From positions 1-64,000 of the forward strand of contig CAIQVJ010000089.1 in NCBI GenBank assembly GCA_903875225.1: DNA of 64,000 bases, read 5' to 3'. Made by a program: the position numbers and the translations under genes. This stretch comes from an uncultured Pseudomonadota bacterium (GTDB lineage: Bacteria; Myxococcota_A; UBA796; SXON01). Below, one piece after another: positions 9,129-18,207 of the stretch. Under the pieces are notes generated by a model, which saw only the letters and a program-made list of their open reading frames with translations, was not told the origin of the DNA and made no database searches. Positions within the stretch are counted from its first letter, which is position 1. Each line of letters starts with the position of its first letter.

Positions 9129-10550
9129 TCACAGCCCCGCGTTGTGCTCGAGCTTCTTGAAGAAGTCGAGCTCGCTGCGCAGATCGTCGTCATCCAGCGC
9201 GGCCGCCTCGGCGGTCAGGCGGGCGTCTGTCTCGGCGGCGTGCTCGGCCGCCCGACGCACGTTGTGCTCCTTGTAGGCCTGGCAGATCTCGATCGCGGTC
9301 AGGCCCTCGTTCACGAGCGCCGCCGCCTTGCGGGTGCCCGCCTGCGCGAACGCGTCCTCCTGGTAGCCGCCTGCTGCGTCGCCGAGATCCGCGCTGACCT
9401 CCTGCGTGCGCACGTCCCCATCCACGGTCTCGAACGAGAGGCTGCCCTCTGCCACCCGGAGGTCGCTCGGGTCGGCCCCGCCGGCCTGGAGCTGCAGCAC
9501 CGAGGCGCCGTGACCGGAGGAGAGGAACAGGGTGGAGACGTGCATCGAGACCACGGCCCCGGACCCGTCGCTGGAATTGCCCGCCCCCTGTACGTTGTAG
9601 GCGGCCTCCATCGGCGACCGGGTCTGAAGCTCCACGAACAGGTCGTAGGCCACCGGTGTGACGAGGAACCCGAACCCTTCGGTGAACACCTGCTCGACCT
9701 CGGTGTTGGTCGCCAGGTACTTCCAGTTCCCGCCGCGCAGGTCGCCGATGGAGTACGCGAGGCCGGAGCTGAATCCGTCGCCGATCCCGAACATCGTGAG
9801 CCCGATCCCCTCGTTGGCGCCGTCCTCGATGATCTGCCGGAAGGACCCGATGCTCGTCGCCCCGGTGTTGGGTTGTTCGTCGGTGAACAGCATGACGCGG
9901 GAGTTGCGGTTGCCCTCGGACATCTGCTGCATCTGCTGCGCCGTCACGTAGGCGAGGGTGAGCCCCGCCTCCATGTTGGTCGAGCCCGCGGAGCGCAGGC
10001 TGTCGATCGCGTCGTCGATCGCGCCCCGCTGCGAGCCCGAGACCGGGGGCAGGAGCACCGCCGTGTCGGAACCGTACACGACGATCGCGAGGGTGTCGTT
10101 ACCGGTGAGTTGGTCCGCCATCACCCGGAGGGCGCGCTGGATCGGCGCGATCTCCTCCGCCATCGAGCCCGAGACGTCGATCACGACCGTGAATTCACTG
10201 TCGGGCCGCACCCAGGTCTCCGGATCGATGTTGGAGTCGTAGCCCACCTGCACCAGCACCGAACTCTGTTCCGCCGCGTCGATCCAGCCTGTACCTGCGG
10301 CGAGATCCACGCATACGGTCTGCTCGCACGCATCGCCCTCGATCGGCATGTCGTGGTCGTTCAGGATGCCCTCGACGGTGATGTCGGCGGGGTCGGGAAC
10401 TTCGCCGCCCTGGACGGCGTCGCGGGCATTGTCGATGCCCTGCTGGCCGCCGGGGGCGAGCCCATAGTCCATGCTCCCGGACATCTTGGCGGACGAACAA
10501 CCGGACAGCGCGAGCGCGGAGAGGGCGAAGAGAGGGAAGCGAAGGGACAT
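9129..10550 (-). CDS. VWA-domain lipoprotein (YfbK-like)
   Basis: A 473-residue predicted lipoprotein with signal peptide ending LSGC (cysteine near residue 18). After about 120 residues comes a von Willebrand factor A domain with the metal-binding VIDVSGSM motif and the downstream SAGSTNMEAGL loop. The rest resembles the C-terminal extension of YfbK-type VWA proteins. It probably sits on the periplasmic face of a membrane and binds a protein partner through Mg2+. ATG 10550 has GGAG upstream. The track ORF extending to 11798 is an artefact. Confidence 0.88.
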   Translation of the reverse strand: MSLRFPLFALSALALSGCSSAKMSGSMDYGLAPGGQQGIDNARDAVQGGEVPDPADITVEGILNDHDMPIEGDACEQTVCVDLAAGTGWIDAAEQSSVLVQVGYDSNIDPETWVRPDSEFTVVIDVSGSMAEEIAPIQRALRVMADQLTGNDTLAIVVYGSDTAVLLPPVSGSQRGAIDDAIDSLRSAGSTNMEAGLTLAYVTAQQMQQMSEGNRNSRVMLFTDEQPNTGATSIGSFRQIIEDGANEGIGLTMFGIGDGFSSGLAYSIGDLRGGNWKYLATNTEVEQVFTEGFGFLVTPVAYDLFVELQTRSPMEAAYNVQGAGNSSDGSGAVVSMHVSTLFLSSGHGASVLQLQAGGADPSDLRVAEGSLSFETVDGDVRTQEVSADLGDAAGGYQEDAFAQAGTRKAAALVNEGLTAIEICQAYKEHNVRRAAEHAAETDARLTAEAAALDDDDLRSELDFFKKLEHNAGL

Positions 10551-10736
10551 CGGAGCTCCAGGGGGATGCCAACAGCAGAAAGCAAGGCCCGTGCCATGAG
10601 AGATACTCGGCGATTGAAGTGGATCCTCCGTGATCATCGAGGCCCCAGGCGCGACATCGGTGTCGGACGTCCGGCGTGCCGTGCCACCCGCCGAATTGTG
10701 GACGGCTGCGGCCCATGTGCGTGTTAGGAAGGGCAC

Positions 10737-11789
10737 ATGAAACCCACCCGTCGCAGTCTCCTCCAGCTCCTCGCCGCCTCCCTCGTGTTCGTCCCGTTCG
10801 ACGACGCGTTTGCCCTCGCTCCCACGATCGGCGGGAGCGGCACCGGCAGCGCCACGAAGCGCGGCTACATGACGTTCGTCATCAACGTTCACGAGTGGGG
10901 CCACGTGGACGGCAGCGCCGCCATCCTGGACAAGCTCTGCGCGCTGTACACGCGGAACGGCGTGAAGGGTGAATTCTACGTCACCGCTCCGATGGCCGAG
11001 CGCCTGTCCAACAAGTACCCGGACACGGTCACCTCCATGAAGCGCCATGGAATCAGCTACCACGTGCGCCCGCCGCACCCGCTCTACTCCGGGTTCGACA
11101 CCGAGCTCAAGGCGCTGTCGGGGGACGCCCTCACGGCCATGATCACCGACTACGAGACCTATGGGCAGAACCTCACCACCGGCGCGCTCGACAAGTCCCG
11201 GAGCGGGGGCTACAAGCGCGTGAAGGAGGTGTTCGGCAGGGCGCCCTGTGCTGTGAGCGCCCAGAACGACAACACCAAGATCCTCACCGCGGCGGCGGCG
11301 GTGTACAAGTCGATGGGCGCAAAGATGCTCGTCGCCTTCCACGAGGGAGAGAGCGACCCCGACAACCCGCTCGTGAACAAGTACAACCTGCTCGCGCGGC
11401 CCAGCCACCTGAAGATGACGCACTCGACGGGCGACGAATTCTGGTGGAACACCGTGGCCGCGGGCAAGGGCGGGGACCCGACCGACCATCTCAAGTCCCA
11501 GTTGGACGCGTGGCAGCACTCCAAGCTCCCGTACGCCGTGGCGATCGTGCACGAGAACAACTTCTACCGGTACGGCCCCGAGAGTTGGACCAGCATCTAC
11601 TACAAGGAGAAGGAAAAGACGAACGTCCAGCCGGCGCCGTACAACCTCGACGCCGAGGAGTGGGGCAAGGCGCGCGGGGACGACCAGCAGAAGTTGATCT
11701 GGGCCGCATACAAGCAGCTGGTGGAGTACTGCGCTGAGAACCTCAACGTCGTCACGTCCGAAGACATCGTGAAGCAGGCGTCCGGCTGA
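10737..11789 (+). CDS. Tat-exported protein, possibly polysaccharide-deacetylase-like
   Basis: A 350-residue protein. The N-terminus TRRSLLQLLAASLVFVP fits a twin-arginine signal cleaved near AFA. The next part (INVHEWGHVDGS, then GVKGEFYVTAPMAERL) has the layout of a NodB/polysaccharide deacetylase barrel start, but I cannot confirm the usual Asp-His-His metal triad, so function is open. Tat export suggests folding, perhaps with metal loading, before transport. ATG 10737 has an AGGAAGGG ribosome binding site. It is divergent from the VWA lipoprotein across 186 bases that show no other feature. Confidence 0.6.
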   Translation: MKPTRRSLLQLLAASLVFVPFDDAFALAPTIGGSGTGSATKRGYMTFVINVHEWGHVDGSAAILDKLCALYTRNGVKGEFYVTAPMAERLSNKYPDTVTSMKRHGISYHVRPPHPLYSGFDTELKALSGDALTAMITDYETYGQNLTTGALDKSRSGGYKRVKEVFGRAPCAVSAQNDNTKILTAAAAVYKSMGAKMLVAFHEGESDPDNPLVNKYNLLARPSHLKMTHSTGDEFWWNTVAAGKGGDPTDHLKSQLDAWQHSKLPYAVAIVHENNFYRYGPESWTSIYYKEKEKTNVQPAPYNLDAEEWGKARGDDQQKLIWAAYKQLVEYCAENLNVVTSEDIVKQASG

Positions 11790-11829
11790 TCCTGGCACTG
11801 ACGGGCGAGGGTTCGGCTATGCTCATCTG

Positions 11830-13161
11830 GTGACCCTGGTCCTGCTCCTCGCCTGTGTCCGCAGCCCCGGTGACTCCGGGGATGTGGTCACGCCCACCCC
11901 GCTCGACGGTCGCCTCCTGGTGAGCGACCTGCGCGGGAACCAGTGGTTCACGGCCGATCCGAACACCGGCGAGGTGGAGGATTCGTTCCTGCTCTCGACG
12001 CTCGAGCCCGAGGTCTGCACCGGGGAGGAGAACGAGCGCTACTGTCTCCTGTTCCAGTCGCGGGAACACATCGCGCTCGATGGCTCCGACGAGATCCTGT
12101 TCACCTACAGCGCGCTCGACGTCTCCGACGGCGACGACGACAGCAAGACCGACCTCATCGCGCGCGTCTATTCGGTCGACCGGGCCACCCACGAGCCGCG
12201 CTGGCACATCGACGCCCTCGACTTCTCGCACCTCACCAACGGCTCCGACTATTGCCCCTTCGACCCGGGCGACCCCTGCCACCCCTCCGAGGCGATGGAG
12301 ACCCGGGACTACTGGGCCTGCTCCCTGCACATGACGCACGACATGGTGGTGACCGCAGAGGACGAGAGCTCGGTCTCGATGTGGCTGGTCGACTCGAGGA
12401 ACAGCCGGATGCTCCACGTCACCAGCCCCCGCGACGGCACCTGTGCGGTCGTGGACACGGTGCTCGACGACCACGTCGAGGATTGGGACATCTACAACTC
12501 CAACAACAGCATGCAGCTCTGGCAGGACGGCGACGACGAGAACCTGCTCATGAGCGTGAAGAACAGCTTTCCCGACGACCAGACGGGGGAGAGCCAGTTC
12601 GGCGGGCCCGGCCGCGGCAAGATCATCCTCTGGCGCCGCAACACGGCCACCGGCAGCCCCTGGGCCCAGGTCTGGGAGTTCCCCCCCGTCTCCGAGACCG
12701 AGGAGAGCTTCCTCGACGATCCGCACGGCGTCGACACGATCGTCGACGATTCAGGCCACCGCTACGCCTTGTTCGCCCACTCGCTCGGCCACTCCGACGG
12801 GCCCGACTACGGAGAAGGCACCGGGGGCTCCATCGGGGTCGTGCGAATCGACGACGACGCCCCCGTGTACGTGTTCGACGTCCTGCTCCCCGGCGCCGAC
12901 GTGCTCCAATTCCCACGGGACGTCACGCCGCTGCCCGACGGCAGTTGGCTCTTCACCGACTCCGGCTGCCTCGGTGACGGCTGCGCGTACGAGACCGCCG
13001 ACTGGATCGTGCGCCTCCCCGAATTCCAGCCCTCCGAGGGTTTCAGCGGCGCGTGGCGTCCCGACCACGGACAGCAGCAGTTCGTGGAGGCCGAGGTGTT
13101 GCGCGGCCCGATGTTCCAGCCCGCCAACCTCCTGTTCAGCAGCGCCTACATCGGTGGCTGA
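11830..13161 (+). CDS. Lipoprotein with predicted propeller-like fold
   Basis: A 443-residue protein starting at GTG 11830 with a very short signal, MTLVLLLAC, whose lipobox cysteine is residue 9, followed by an Asp/Pro linker. The rest is Asp- and Trp-rich with repeated strand motifs (HDMVVTAEDESSVSMWLVD, DDPHGVDTIVDDSGHRYALF) resembling the NHL/arylsulfotransferase type of beta-propeller. No catalytic motif is recognised. It overlaps the next gene by eight bases and is the first of three linked genes for exported proteins. Confidence 0.72.
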   Translation: MTLVLLLACVRSPGDSGDVVTPTPLDGRLLVSDLRGNQWFTADPNTGEVEDSFLLSTLEPEVCTGEENERYCLLFQSREHIALDGSDEILFTYSALDVSDGDDDSKTDLIARVYSVDRATHEPRWHIDALDFSHLTNGSDYCPFDPGDPCHPSEAMETRDYWACSLHMTHDMVVTAEDESSVSMWLVDSRNSRMLHVTSPRDGTCAVVDTVLDDHVEDWDIYNSNNSMQLWQDGDDENLLMSVKNSFPDDQTGESQFGGPGRGKIILWRRNTATGSPWAQVWEFPPVSETEESFLDDPHGVDTIVDDSGHRYALFAHSLGHSDGPDYGEGTGGSIGVVRIDDDAPVYVFDVLLPGADVLQFPRDVTPLPDGSWLFTDSGCLGDGCAYETADWIVRLPEFQPSEGFSGAWRPDHGQQQFVEAEVLRGPMFQPANLLFSSAYIGG

Positions 13162-15337
13162 GCTCCTGCTGCTCTGGTTGGTCCCTCCTGCCGAGGCACA
13201 CTTTCCCCACCTGAGCGTGCTCGCGGCCGCCGCGGTGTCGGGCGTCCCGTACGCCCTCGTGCAGACGGACAGCGATGTTCAACCCCGCATCCTGCTCCGG
13301 CTCGACGGGGGTTTCTGGGAGCCGGACGCGTTGCCTGCGGGGCTCGGTGAGCCGGTGGGCATGGTCGCGCGGGAGGGGGAGCTGCTCATCCTGGATGACG
13401 CCGACGTGCTGTGGTCCCGCCCCCAGGACGGCGCCTGGGACAGCATCACGCTGGACGTGGGGACGCCGAGGGGGCTGGCGTCGTCCGGAGCGGCCGTGTG
13501 GGTGTGCGGGTCCGAGCAGGTGGTCTCGGTGACCGAGGACGGAGACGCCGAGCCGGTGGCGCTGGGCGGCGCCGCCCGGGTGACGGCCATGGGGGATCTG
13601 GTGGCGTGGGCCGATGGCGACGTGGTCACGATCGATGGGGACGGAGAGGCGCAGGCGCCCCATGGGGAGGTGACGTCGTTGACGACCGACGGAGCCACCG
13701 TGTGGGCAGGGCACGCGAACGGCGTGGATCGGCTGGACGCGGGGGCCTGGACGCCGTGCGGCGCACTGCCCGCGGACGACGTCACGGCGCCGTTCGCCCT
13801 GGAGGTGGACATGCTCTCGCCGGGGAACACGCTGGTCGCGGGCACCGGCCAGGACCTGTACCTGTCGACGGATGCCTGTGCTTCGTGGGCGCGCGTGCAG
13901 ACGGACGGCCCGGTGAGCTATGGCGAGGAGTCCCAGCCCAAGAACGCGTCGGACCGCTGGAGGGCCGTGACCGCCGCGGACGAAGGGATCCGCGCCTACG
14001 GCTGGTCCGGCGTGTGGAACATCGCCCCAGCGGCGGTGCCCGTGGCGACGCGTGAGGCGCTGCTCGGGATGACCACCGCGCACACGATCGCGCCGCTCTC
14101 GTCGGTCGGGAAGCACGGTCCCGCAGTACTGGTGGGCATGTACGGCGACGGCGACGCGCGGCTCGACGACGAGTGGGAATGGCTCGACTTCCCGGACGCG
14201 ACGATCCCGCAGTACTTCGTACGGTCGGCGGCCACGGATGGTGACGAGGCGTTGATCACCTTCGACAACGGCCTGCTCCACGTCGAGTCCGACACCGTCC
14301 GCTCCGTTTCGTCGGGCCTCGGCTGGCCCGCGAGCGTCGCGTACACCGGCACGCGCTGGTGGGTCGCGGACCGGGTGCCCGCCGAGGGCGCCGGCGCCTG
14401 GTCCACCGACGGTGTCACGTTCACCGCGTCCGACACCCTCACGACTGCGGCCGAGGGCGCCGAGCGGCTGAGCCTGCGCGCGGTGCCCCTGGCGTCGGGT
14501 CCGGCGCTGTTCGCGTTGCTCAAGCCGTCGGGGCTCCTCCTCTCCGACGATGACGGCGACACATGGGTCCGGGTCTCGGAGCTCACCGTGACCGACATCA
14601 CATGCGATCCCGACGGCATCCGGCTCATCGCCGCGACCTCCGACGGGCTCGCGACCAGCGACGATCGGGGTCGGACGTTCACGCTGCGTCTCGCCACTCC
14701 CGGGGTCACCGCCGTGAGCGCGGGCACCCACACGGTCTACGCGGGCGACCGTGCAGGCCAGGTGTGGCGCTCCATCGACTCCGGGCTGTTGTGGGCCGCG
14801 GACGGTCGCCCCCAACCCGGCGGGGTCTTCGCGCTCGCGACGCTCGACGACGAGGTGCTGCTCGCCACCGCGGGAGGCCTGCTCCGCGGGGACACCTACA
14901 CCCCCGTGGCGCTCCCGCAGCGCTACTCGCTCACCCCCGGGCTCGTCGGGTGCTCCAGCGCGAGCGGGGCCGAATGCGCGATCCAGGACCAGGGCGACTA
15001 CTGGATCCTCGCGGCGGGTGACACGCTGTCGTTCCGCTCCACGGGCGCGGTCCTCGCCATCGACGCCGACAGGGCCGCGTTCACGGTCGAGGTGGACGGT
15101 GTGGCCTCCGGCACCGTCGACCCCCGACACCCGATCGTCCTGCCAGACAGCGGCTGGCACCAGTTCGCGCTGCGGGCCGAGGGCGACTCCGACGTGCGCT
15201 TCATCGAGCTGCTGCCCGCCGTCCCGCACGCGTGCGGGTGCGCCTCCACCGGCGGGGTGAGCCCGGGGATCGGCTGGGTGCTCGGGTTGCTCTACGCCAC
15301 CCGGCTCCGGCGCCGGGTTAGCGCGGTGCGATGCTGA
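13154..15337 (+). CDS. Exported multi-repeat propeller protein with MYXO-CTERM-like tail
   Basis: A 727-residue protein. GTG 13154 gives a signal peptide (AELLLLWLVPPAEA) and overlaps the upstream stop by eight bases; the longer track ORF (from 12974) only reads through the neighbour. The body carries repeated short strands with SDDDGDTW and SDDRGRTF, resembling Asp-box/photosystem-stability-type BNR propeller repeats. The C-terminus is HACGCASTGG, then a hydrophobic stretch, then RLRRR, the layout of a MYXO-CTERM sorting signal. It is therefore probably processed and anchored at the cell surface. Confidence 0.8.
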   Translation: MAELLLLWLVPPAEAHFPHLSVLAAAAVSGVPYALVQTDSDVQPRILLRLDGGFWEPDALPAGLGEPVGMVAREGELLILDDADVLWSRPQDGAWDSITLDVGTPRGLASSGAAVWVCGSEQVVSVTEDGDAEPVALGGAARVTAMGDLVAWADGDVVTIDGDGEAQAPHGEVTSLTTDGATVWAGHANGVDRLDAGAWTPCGALPADDVTAPFALEVDMLSPGNTLVAGTGQDLYLSTDACASWARVQTDGPVSYGEESQPKNASDRWRAVTAADEGIRAYGWSGVWNIAPAAVPVATREALLGMTTAHTIAPLSSVGKHGPAVLVGMYGDGDARLDDEWEWLDFPDATIPQYFVRSAATDGDEALITFDNGLLHVESDTVRSVSSGLGWPASVAYTGTRWWVADRVPAEGAGAWSTDGVTFTASDTLTTAAEGAERLSLRAVPLASGPALFALLKPSGLLLSDDDGDTWVRVSELTVTDITCDPDGIRLIAATSDGLATSDDRGRTFTLRLATPGVTAVSAGTHTVYAGDRAGQVWRSIDSGLLWAADGRPQPGGVFALATLDDEVLLATAGGLLRGDTYTPVALPQRYSLTPGLVGCSSASGAECAIQDQGDYWILAAGDTLSFRSTGAVLAIDADRAAFTVEVDGVASGTVDPRHPIVLPDSGWHQFALRAEGDSDVRFIELLPAVPHACGCASTGGVSPGIGWVLGLLYATRLRRRVSAVRC

Positions 15338-16692
15338 TCGTCGTCACCCTCGCGCTCGCGGGCACCGACGCCCGCTTGATGCCGTTCGGCGCGGACGATC
15401 GGGGAACCGATGCGAACCGCCCGACGATCCTGTTCGCACATGGGGCGTGGTACCGCTACACGTGCGGCGATGGCGGGATCTCCGTGCAGACCTCCGGAGA
15501 CGGCATCGAATGGTCGGTGCCCTCCCTGGCGCTCGCGGGCGATGTGTGCGAGCCCTCGGTGCTGGCGCTGGGGAGCGGCGAGTACACCTGGCTGATGGCG
15601 TACTCCTACCCGGACGCCGACACGGGGAGCTGGATCGGGGTGGCGGGCTCCACCGACGGTCTCACCTTCACGACCATCCCCGACGACCACCCCACCTGCT
15701 ACGGGGCGTGCGGCGCGCCCACGCTGCTTCACGTGGGGCAGTACTTCATCCTCGATCACACCGAGCACACCGCGGACTTCGACGGGATGCGGGTGCACCA
15801 CTCGACCGACGGCGGGATGTCGTGGTCCTCGGGGCTCACGCACACCCTGCCCGATGGCGCCGACGATCCGGACATCATCTACACCCCGTCGACCTGGTAC
15901 CTCGTCTCGAAGGACCCGCGCTCGGACGTGGTGCACGTGTGGTCTGCGCCCGAGATCGAGGGCGACAAGACCGCGGTGGGCGTGATGACCGGGGTGGGCC
16001 AGCCCGCGTTCTACCGCTCCGAGGGCGGCTCGGGCCTCGGAGCGGAGCCCCGCACGCTCTGGGTGACGGACGGGGCCACGCGCGCACGGATGGCCATCGT
16101 CGACGCGGAGGACGGCGCGCCCGCGCCCGACGCCTCGTGCACCTTCGGCGAGGTGGCGGGAGCCACGCCCGCAGTCACCGACGGTCCGGTGAACGACGGC
16201 GCGCTCACCTGGGCCCTGCCCGGCCCGGACACGTGCGTCGTCCAGTTTCCGATGGCGGGAGCTGATTTTTCCTCCGTCACCGGCGTCCAGGCGAAGTGGG
16301 AGGGGGCGACGAGCGTGGAGGTGCTGTTGGACTCGGAGTCGCTCGGCGTGCTCGGCGAAACGGGGGAGCTCCCCGTGAGCGGGATCGGCGTGGTGGAGAC
16401 GGCGTCGATCCGGGTAACGACCAGGGTGCCTTCGACGTTTTCGCTCTACCTGCTCGCCCCCGTGGGGGAGGGGAGCTTTCCCGGCATCGATGGGCAGCCG
16501 GACTCCGACTCGGGCGCCGAGACCGGGGTTCAGGACGATCCGGGGACCGCGCGACGTTGCGGGTGTGCCGCGGGCTCGTCGGACCCGGATGGCGCCGTGA
16601 TGATCGGCACCCTCGGGCTGATCACGCTCTGTCGCCGGGGGCGCGGCGCATCGAGGCAGCGCCCGGACGGCGCCGACGGGTCGGCCGGGTGA
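15331..16692 (+). CDS. Exported sialidase/GH43-like propeller protein with MYXO-CTERM-like tail
   Basis: A 453-residue protein with a short signal (MLIVVTLALAG) and a five-bladed-propeller-like N-terminal half: repeated STDG/SGDG turns (VAGSTDGLTF, HHSTDGGMSW) similar to glycosidase or sialidase folds. A beta-sandwich-like domain and a DSDSGAETG linker follow. The tail RRCGCAAGSS, hydrophobic IGTLGLITL, RRGRGASR again has MYXO-CTERM layout, though it runs 15 residues beyond the arginines. It overlaps the upstream gene by seven bases, so the three genes 11830-16692 form one operon. No catalytic residues could be assigned. Confidence 0.75.
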   Translation: MLIVVTLALAGTDARLMPFGADDRGTDANRPTILFAHGAWYRYTCGDGGISVQTSGDGIEWSVPSLALAGDVCEPSVLALGSGEYTWLMAYSYPDADTGSWIGVAGSTDGLTFTTIPDDHPTCYGACGAPTLLHVGQYFILDHTEHTADFDGMRVHHSTDGGMSWSSGLTHTLPDGADDPDIIYTPSTWYLVSKDPRSDVVHVWSAPEIEGDKTAVGVMTGVGQPAFYRSEGGSGLGAEPRTLWVTDGATRARMAIVDAEDGAPAPDASCTFGEVAGATPAVTDGPVNDGALTWALPGPDTCVVQFPMAGADFSSVTGVQAKWEGATSVEVLLDSESLGVLGETGELPVSGIGVVETASIRVTTRVPSTFSLYLLAPVGEGSFPGIDGQPDSDSGAETGVQDDPGTARRCGCAAGSSDPDGAVMIGTLGLITLCRRGRGASRQRPDGADGSAG

Positions 16693-16760
16693 GGGCGCCC
16701 GAGGGCACCGCGGCTTAGGGGCGCCGAGCCCGCGATCCTGCGGCGATCGTTGGAGAGCAT

Positions 16761-17324
16761 GTGGACCCCGGCGCGATGGCACCCCGAACCCTCCTGTGGA
16801 ACATCGCAAAGGCGCTGGGCGTCGTGTTTCTCGCCGTGGTGCTCATCGGCGTGTTCTTCCGGGAGCCCATGGAGTCGGCGGCCTCGGTGTTCGTGACCCG
16901 GTTCGGGCTCGCCGGTGTGTTCATCGCCGCGTTGATGCTCGACGCGCTGCCCGGGTTGGGATCGCAGCCCATCGTGATCCTGGCCTGCGCGGGGGGGCTC
17001 CCCGGGTGGGCCGTCTGGTTGGCCGCGGGCATGGGCTCGTGGCTCTCGGGCTCGATGGGCTGGGCCGTGGGCCTCGGACTGGCGCGGTGGCCCTGGTTTC
17101 GCGGTTGGATCACGCGTGTGGGCCTGGAGGCGGGGCTGCTCAAGTACCAGCGTCGCGCGGTGTTCCTCGCAGCGCTGGCGCCGTTTCCGTACGGGCTGGT
17201 GACGATGGCTGCGGGTGCCGCAGGGATCCCCTGGCAGGAGGTCGGGCTCGGCGCCACGGGTCGGTTCGTCAAGGTGGGATTGAACGTGGCGATCGTCGCG
17301 ATGGGGTGGGGCGCCACGGCCTGA
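16761..17324 (+). CDS. DedA/VTT-like small integral membrane protein
   Basis: A 187-residue hydrophobic protein with about five membrane segments. The layout (first helix, a hydrophobic hairpin with LPGLGSQPIVI, then a C-terminal FLAALAPFPYGLVTMAAGAAG segment) resembles the VTT/SNARE-associated domain of DedA and YqaA proteins, which includes membrane lipid scramblases and transporters. The characteristic F-GR and small-residue hairpin motif is only partly visible. GTG 16761 is chosen because GGAG lies five bases before it; ATG 16776 lacks a good site. Confidence 0.62.
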   Translation: MDPGAMAPRTLLWNIAKALGVVFLAVVLIGVFFREPMESAASVFVTRFGLAGVFIAALMLDALPGLGSQPIVILACAGGLPGWAVWLAAGMGSWLSGSMGWAVGLGLARWPWFRGWITRVGLEAGLLKYQRRAVFLAALAPFPYGLVTMAAGAAGIPWQEVGLGATGRFVKVGLNVAIVAMGWGATA

Positions 17325-17336
17325 GGCCCGTCGTGG

Positions 17337-18203
17337 TCAGTTCTCCCAACGCATCGCGACAAAGGTATACGGGGGCCAGGTGTCGTGGAACCGCGACTCC
17401 ACCCAGGCCTGGCAGCCCAGCGCGACCGTCGGCACAGCGGGGCCGGCGGTGGGCTTCCAGAGCATCATCGCCCCCAGGCGGATGTTGCGATCCGCGGTGA
17501 GCGCGTTGGACGTCCAGTTCAACGCCGGTCCGACCCACAACTTGCGGCTGGTCGCGCTCTCTGCGTCGATGACGTCTGCGAACAGGTAGACCGTCCGCCG
17601 AATCACCCAACCGTGGGCGGGCGCATTGATCTGGTCTGTTGGATCCCAATACAGCGTAAGGTCGCGTCGATAGCCATAGAGGTCGTTCCGGACGACCGTG
17701 AGCTCTGCGATGCCGATGACCGGACCGGCCTTGAACTTGAGCCGCGTATCCGCGAACGCCTGGATCCCGCCTGCGCCCTCGCGGTCTCCGCTCGCGATGG
17801 CCTGACGCTTCCAGTCCCTGGTCGCGATGGTGTCGGCGTCCACGGGGAGGATCGCCGTGAACGCGCCGATGTACCACACGCCGTAGGCGCCGACCGAGAG
17901 GTCCCAGACGGCAACCGGAGAGAACCGCAGGACCGGCCCCGCGCGCACGAAGGCGGGCGTGAGCTCGGTGTGCACCACGCCCGAGATGAAATTGTCGGCG
18001 GTGAGGGCGTGCCCGATCCCCGCACCCGCGGCCTCACGGTAGAGCGGCAAGCGCCACTCGGGCTCGAAGATCGCCTGGACGCCCTCAGGAAAGGCGGCGC
18101 CCGCGAACTGCTCCATGTGGTGGAAGCCCGAGGACGGGGGGGTGTGAGCTGCGGGGGCATCCGCCGGCTGGCCGGCGAAGCAGAACGCGACCAGGAGCAA
18201 CAA
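17337..18203 (-). CDS. Exported hypothetical protein, likely outer-membrane barrel
   Basis: About 288 residues. The N-terminus LLLVAFCFAGQPADA is a plausible signal peptide, and alternating hydrophobic/aromatic strands (WDLSVGAYGVWYIGAF, AELTVVRNDLYGYRRDLTLYW) ending in VAMRWEN suggest an outer-membrane beta-barrel. I recognise no specific family. The start is uncertain: TTG 18203 just after the upstream stop is used, while GTG 18254 is the longer alternative overlapping the upstream gene. It ends a minus-strand set with the lipoprotein and START-like genes upstream. Confidence 0.68.
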   Translation of the reverse strand: MLLLVAFCFAGQPADAPAAHTPPSSGFHHMEQFAGAAFPEGVQAIFEPEWRLPLYREAAGAGIGHALTADNFISGVVHTELTPAFVRAGPVLRFSPVAVWDLSVGAYGVWYIGAFTAILPVDADTIATRDWKRQAIASGDREGAGGIQAFADTRLKFKAGPVIGIAELTVVRNDLYGYRRDLTLYWDPTDQINAPAHGWVIRRTVYLFADVIDAESATSRKLWVGPALNWTSNALTADRNIRLGAMMLWKPTAGPAVPTVALGCQAWVESRFHDTWPPYTFVAMRWEN

Positions 18204-18207
18204 GCGA

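Noticed and set aside
12974-13153. Upstream extension of the propeller gene in the track
   Set aside because: It reads out of frame through the previous gene and is Arg/Ser-rich; GTG 13154 gives a signal peptide.
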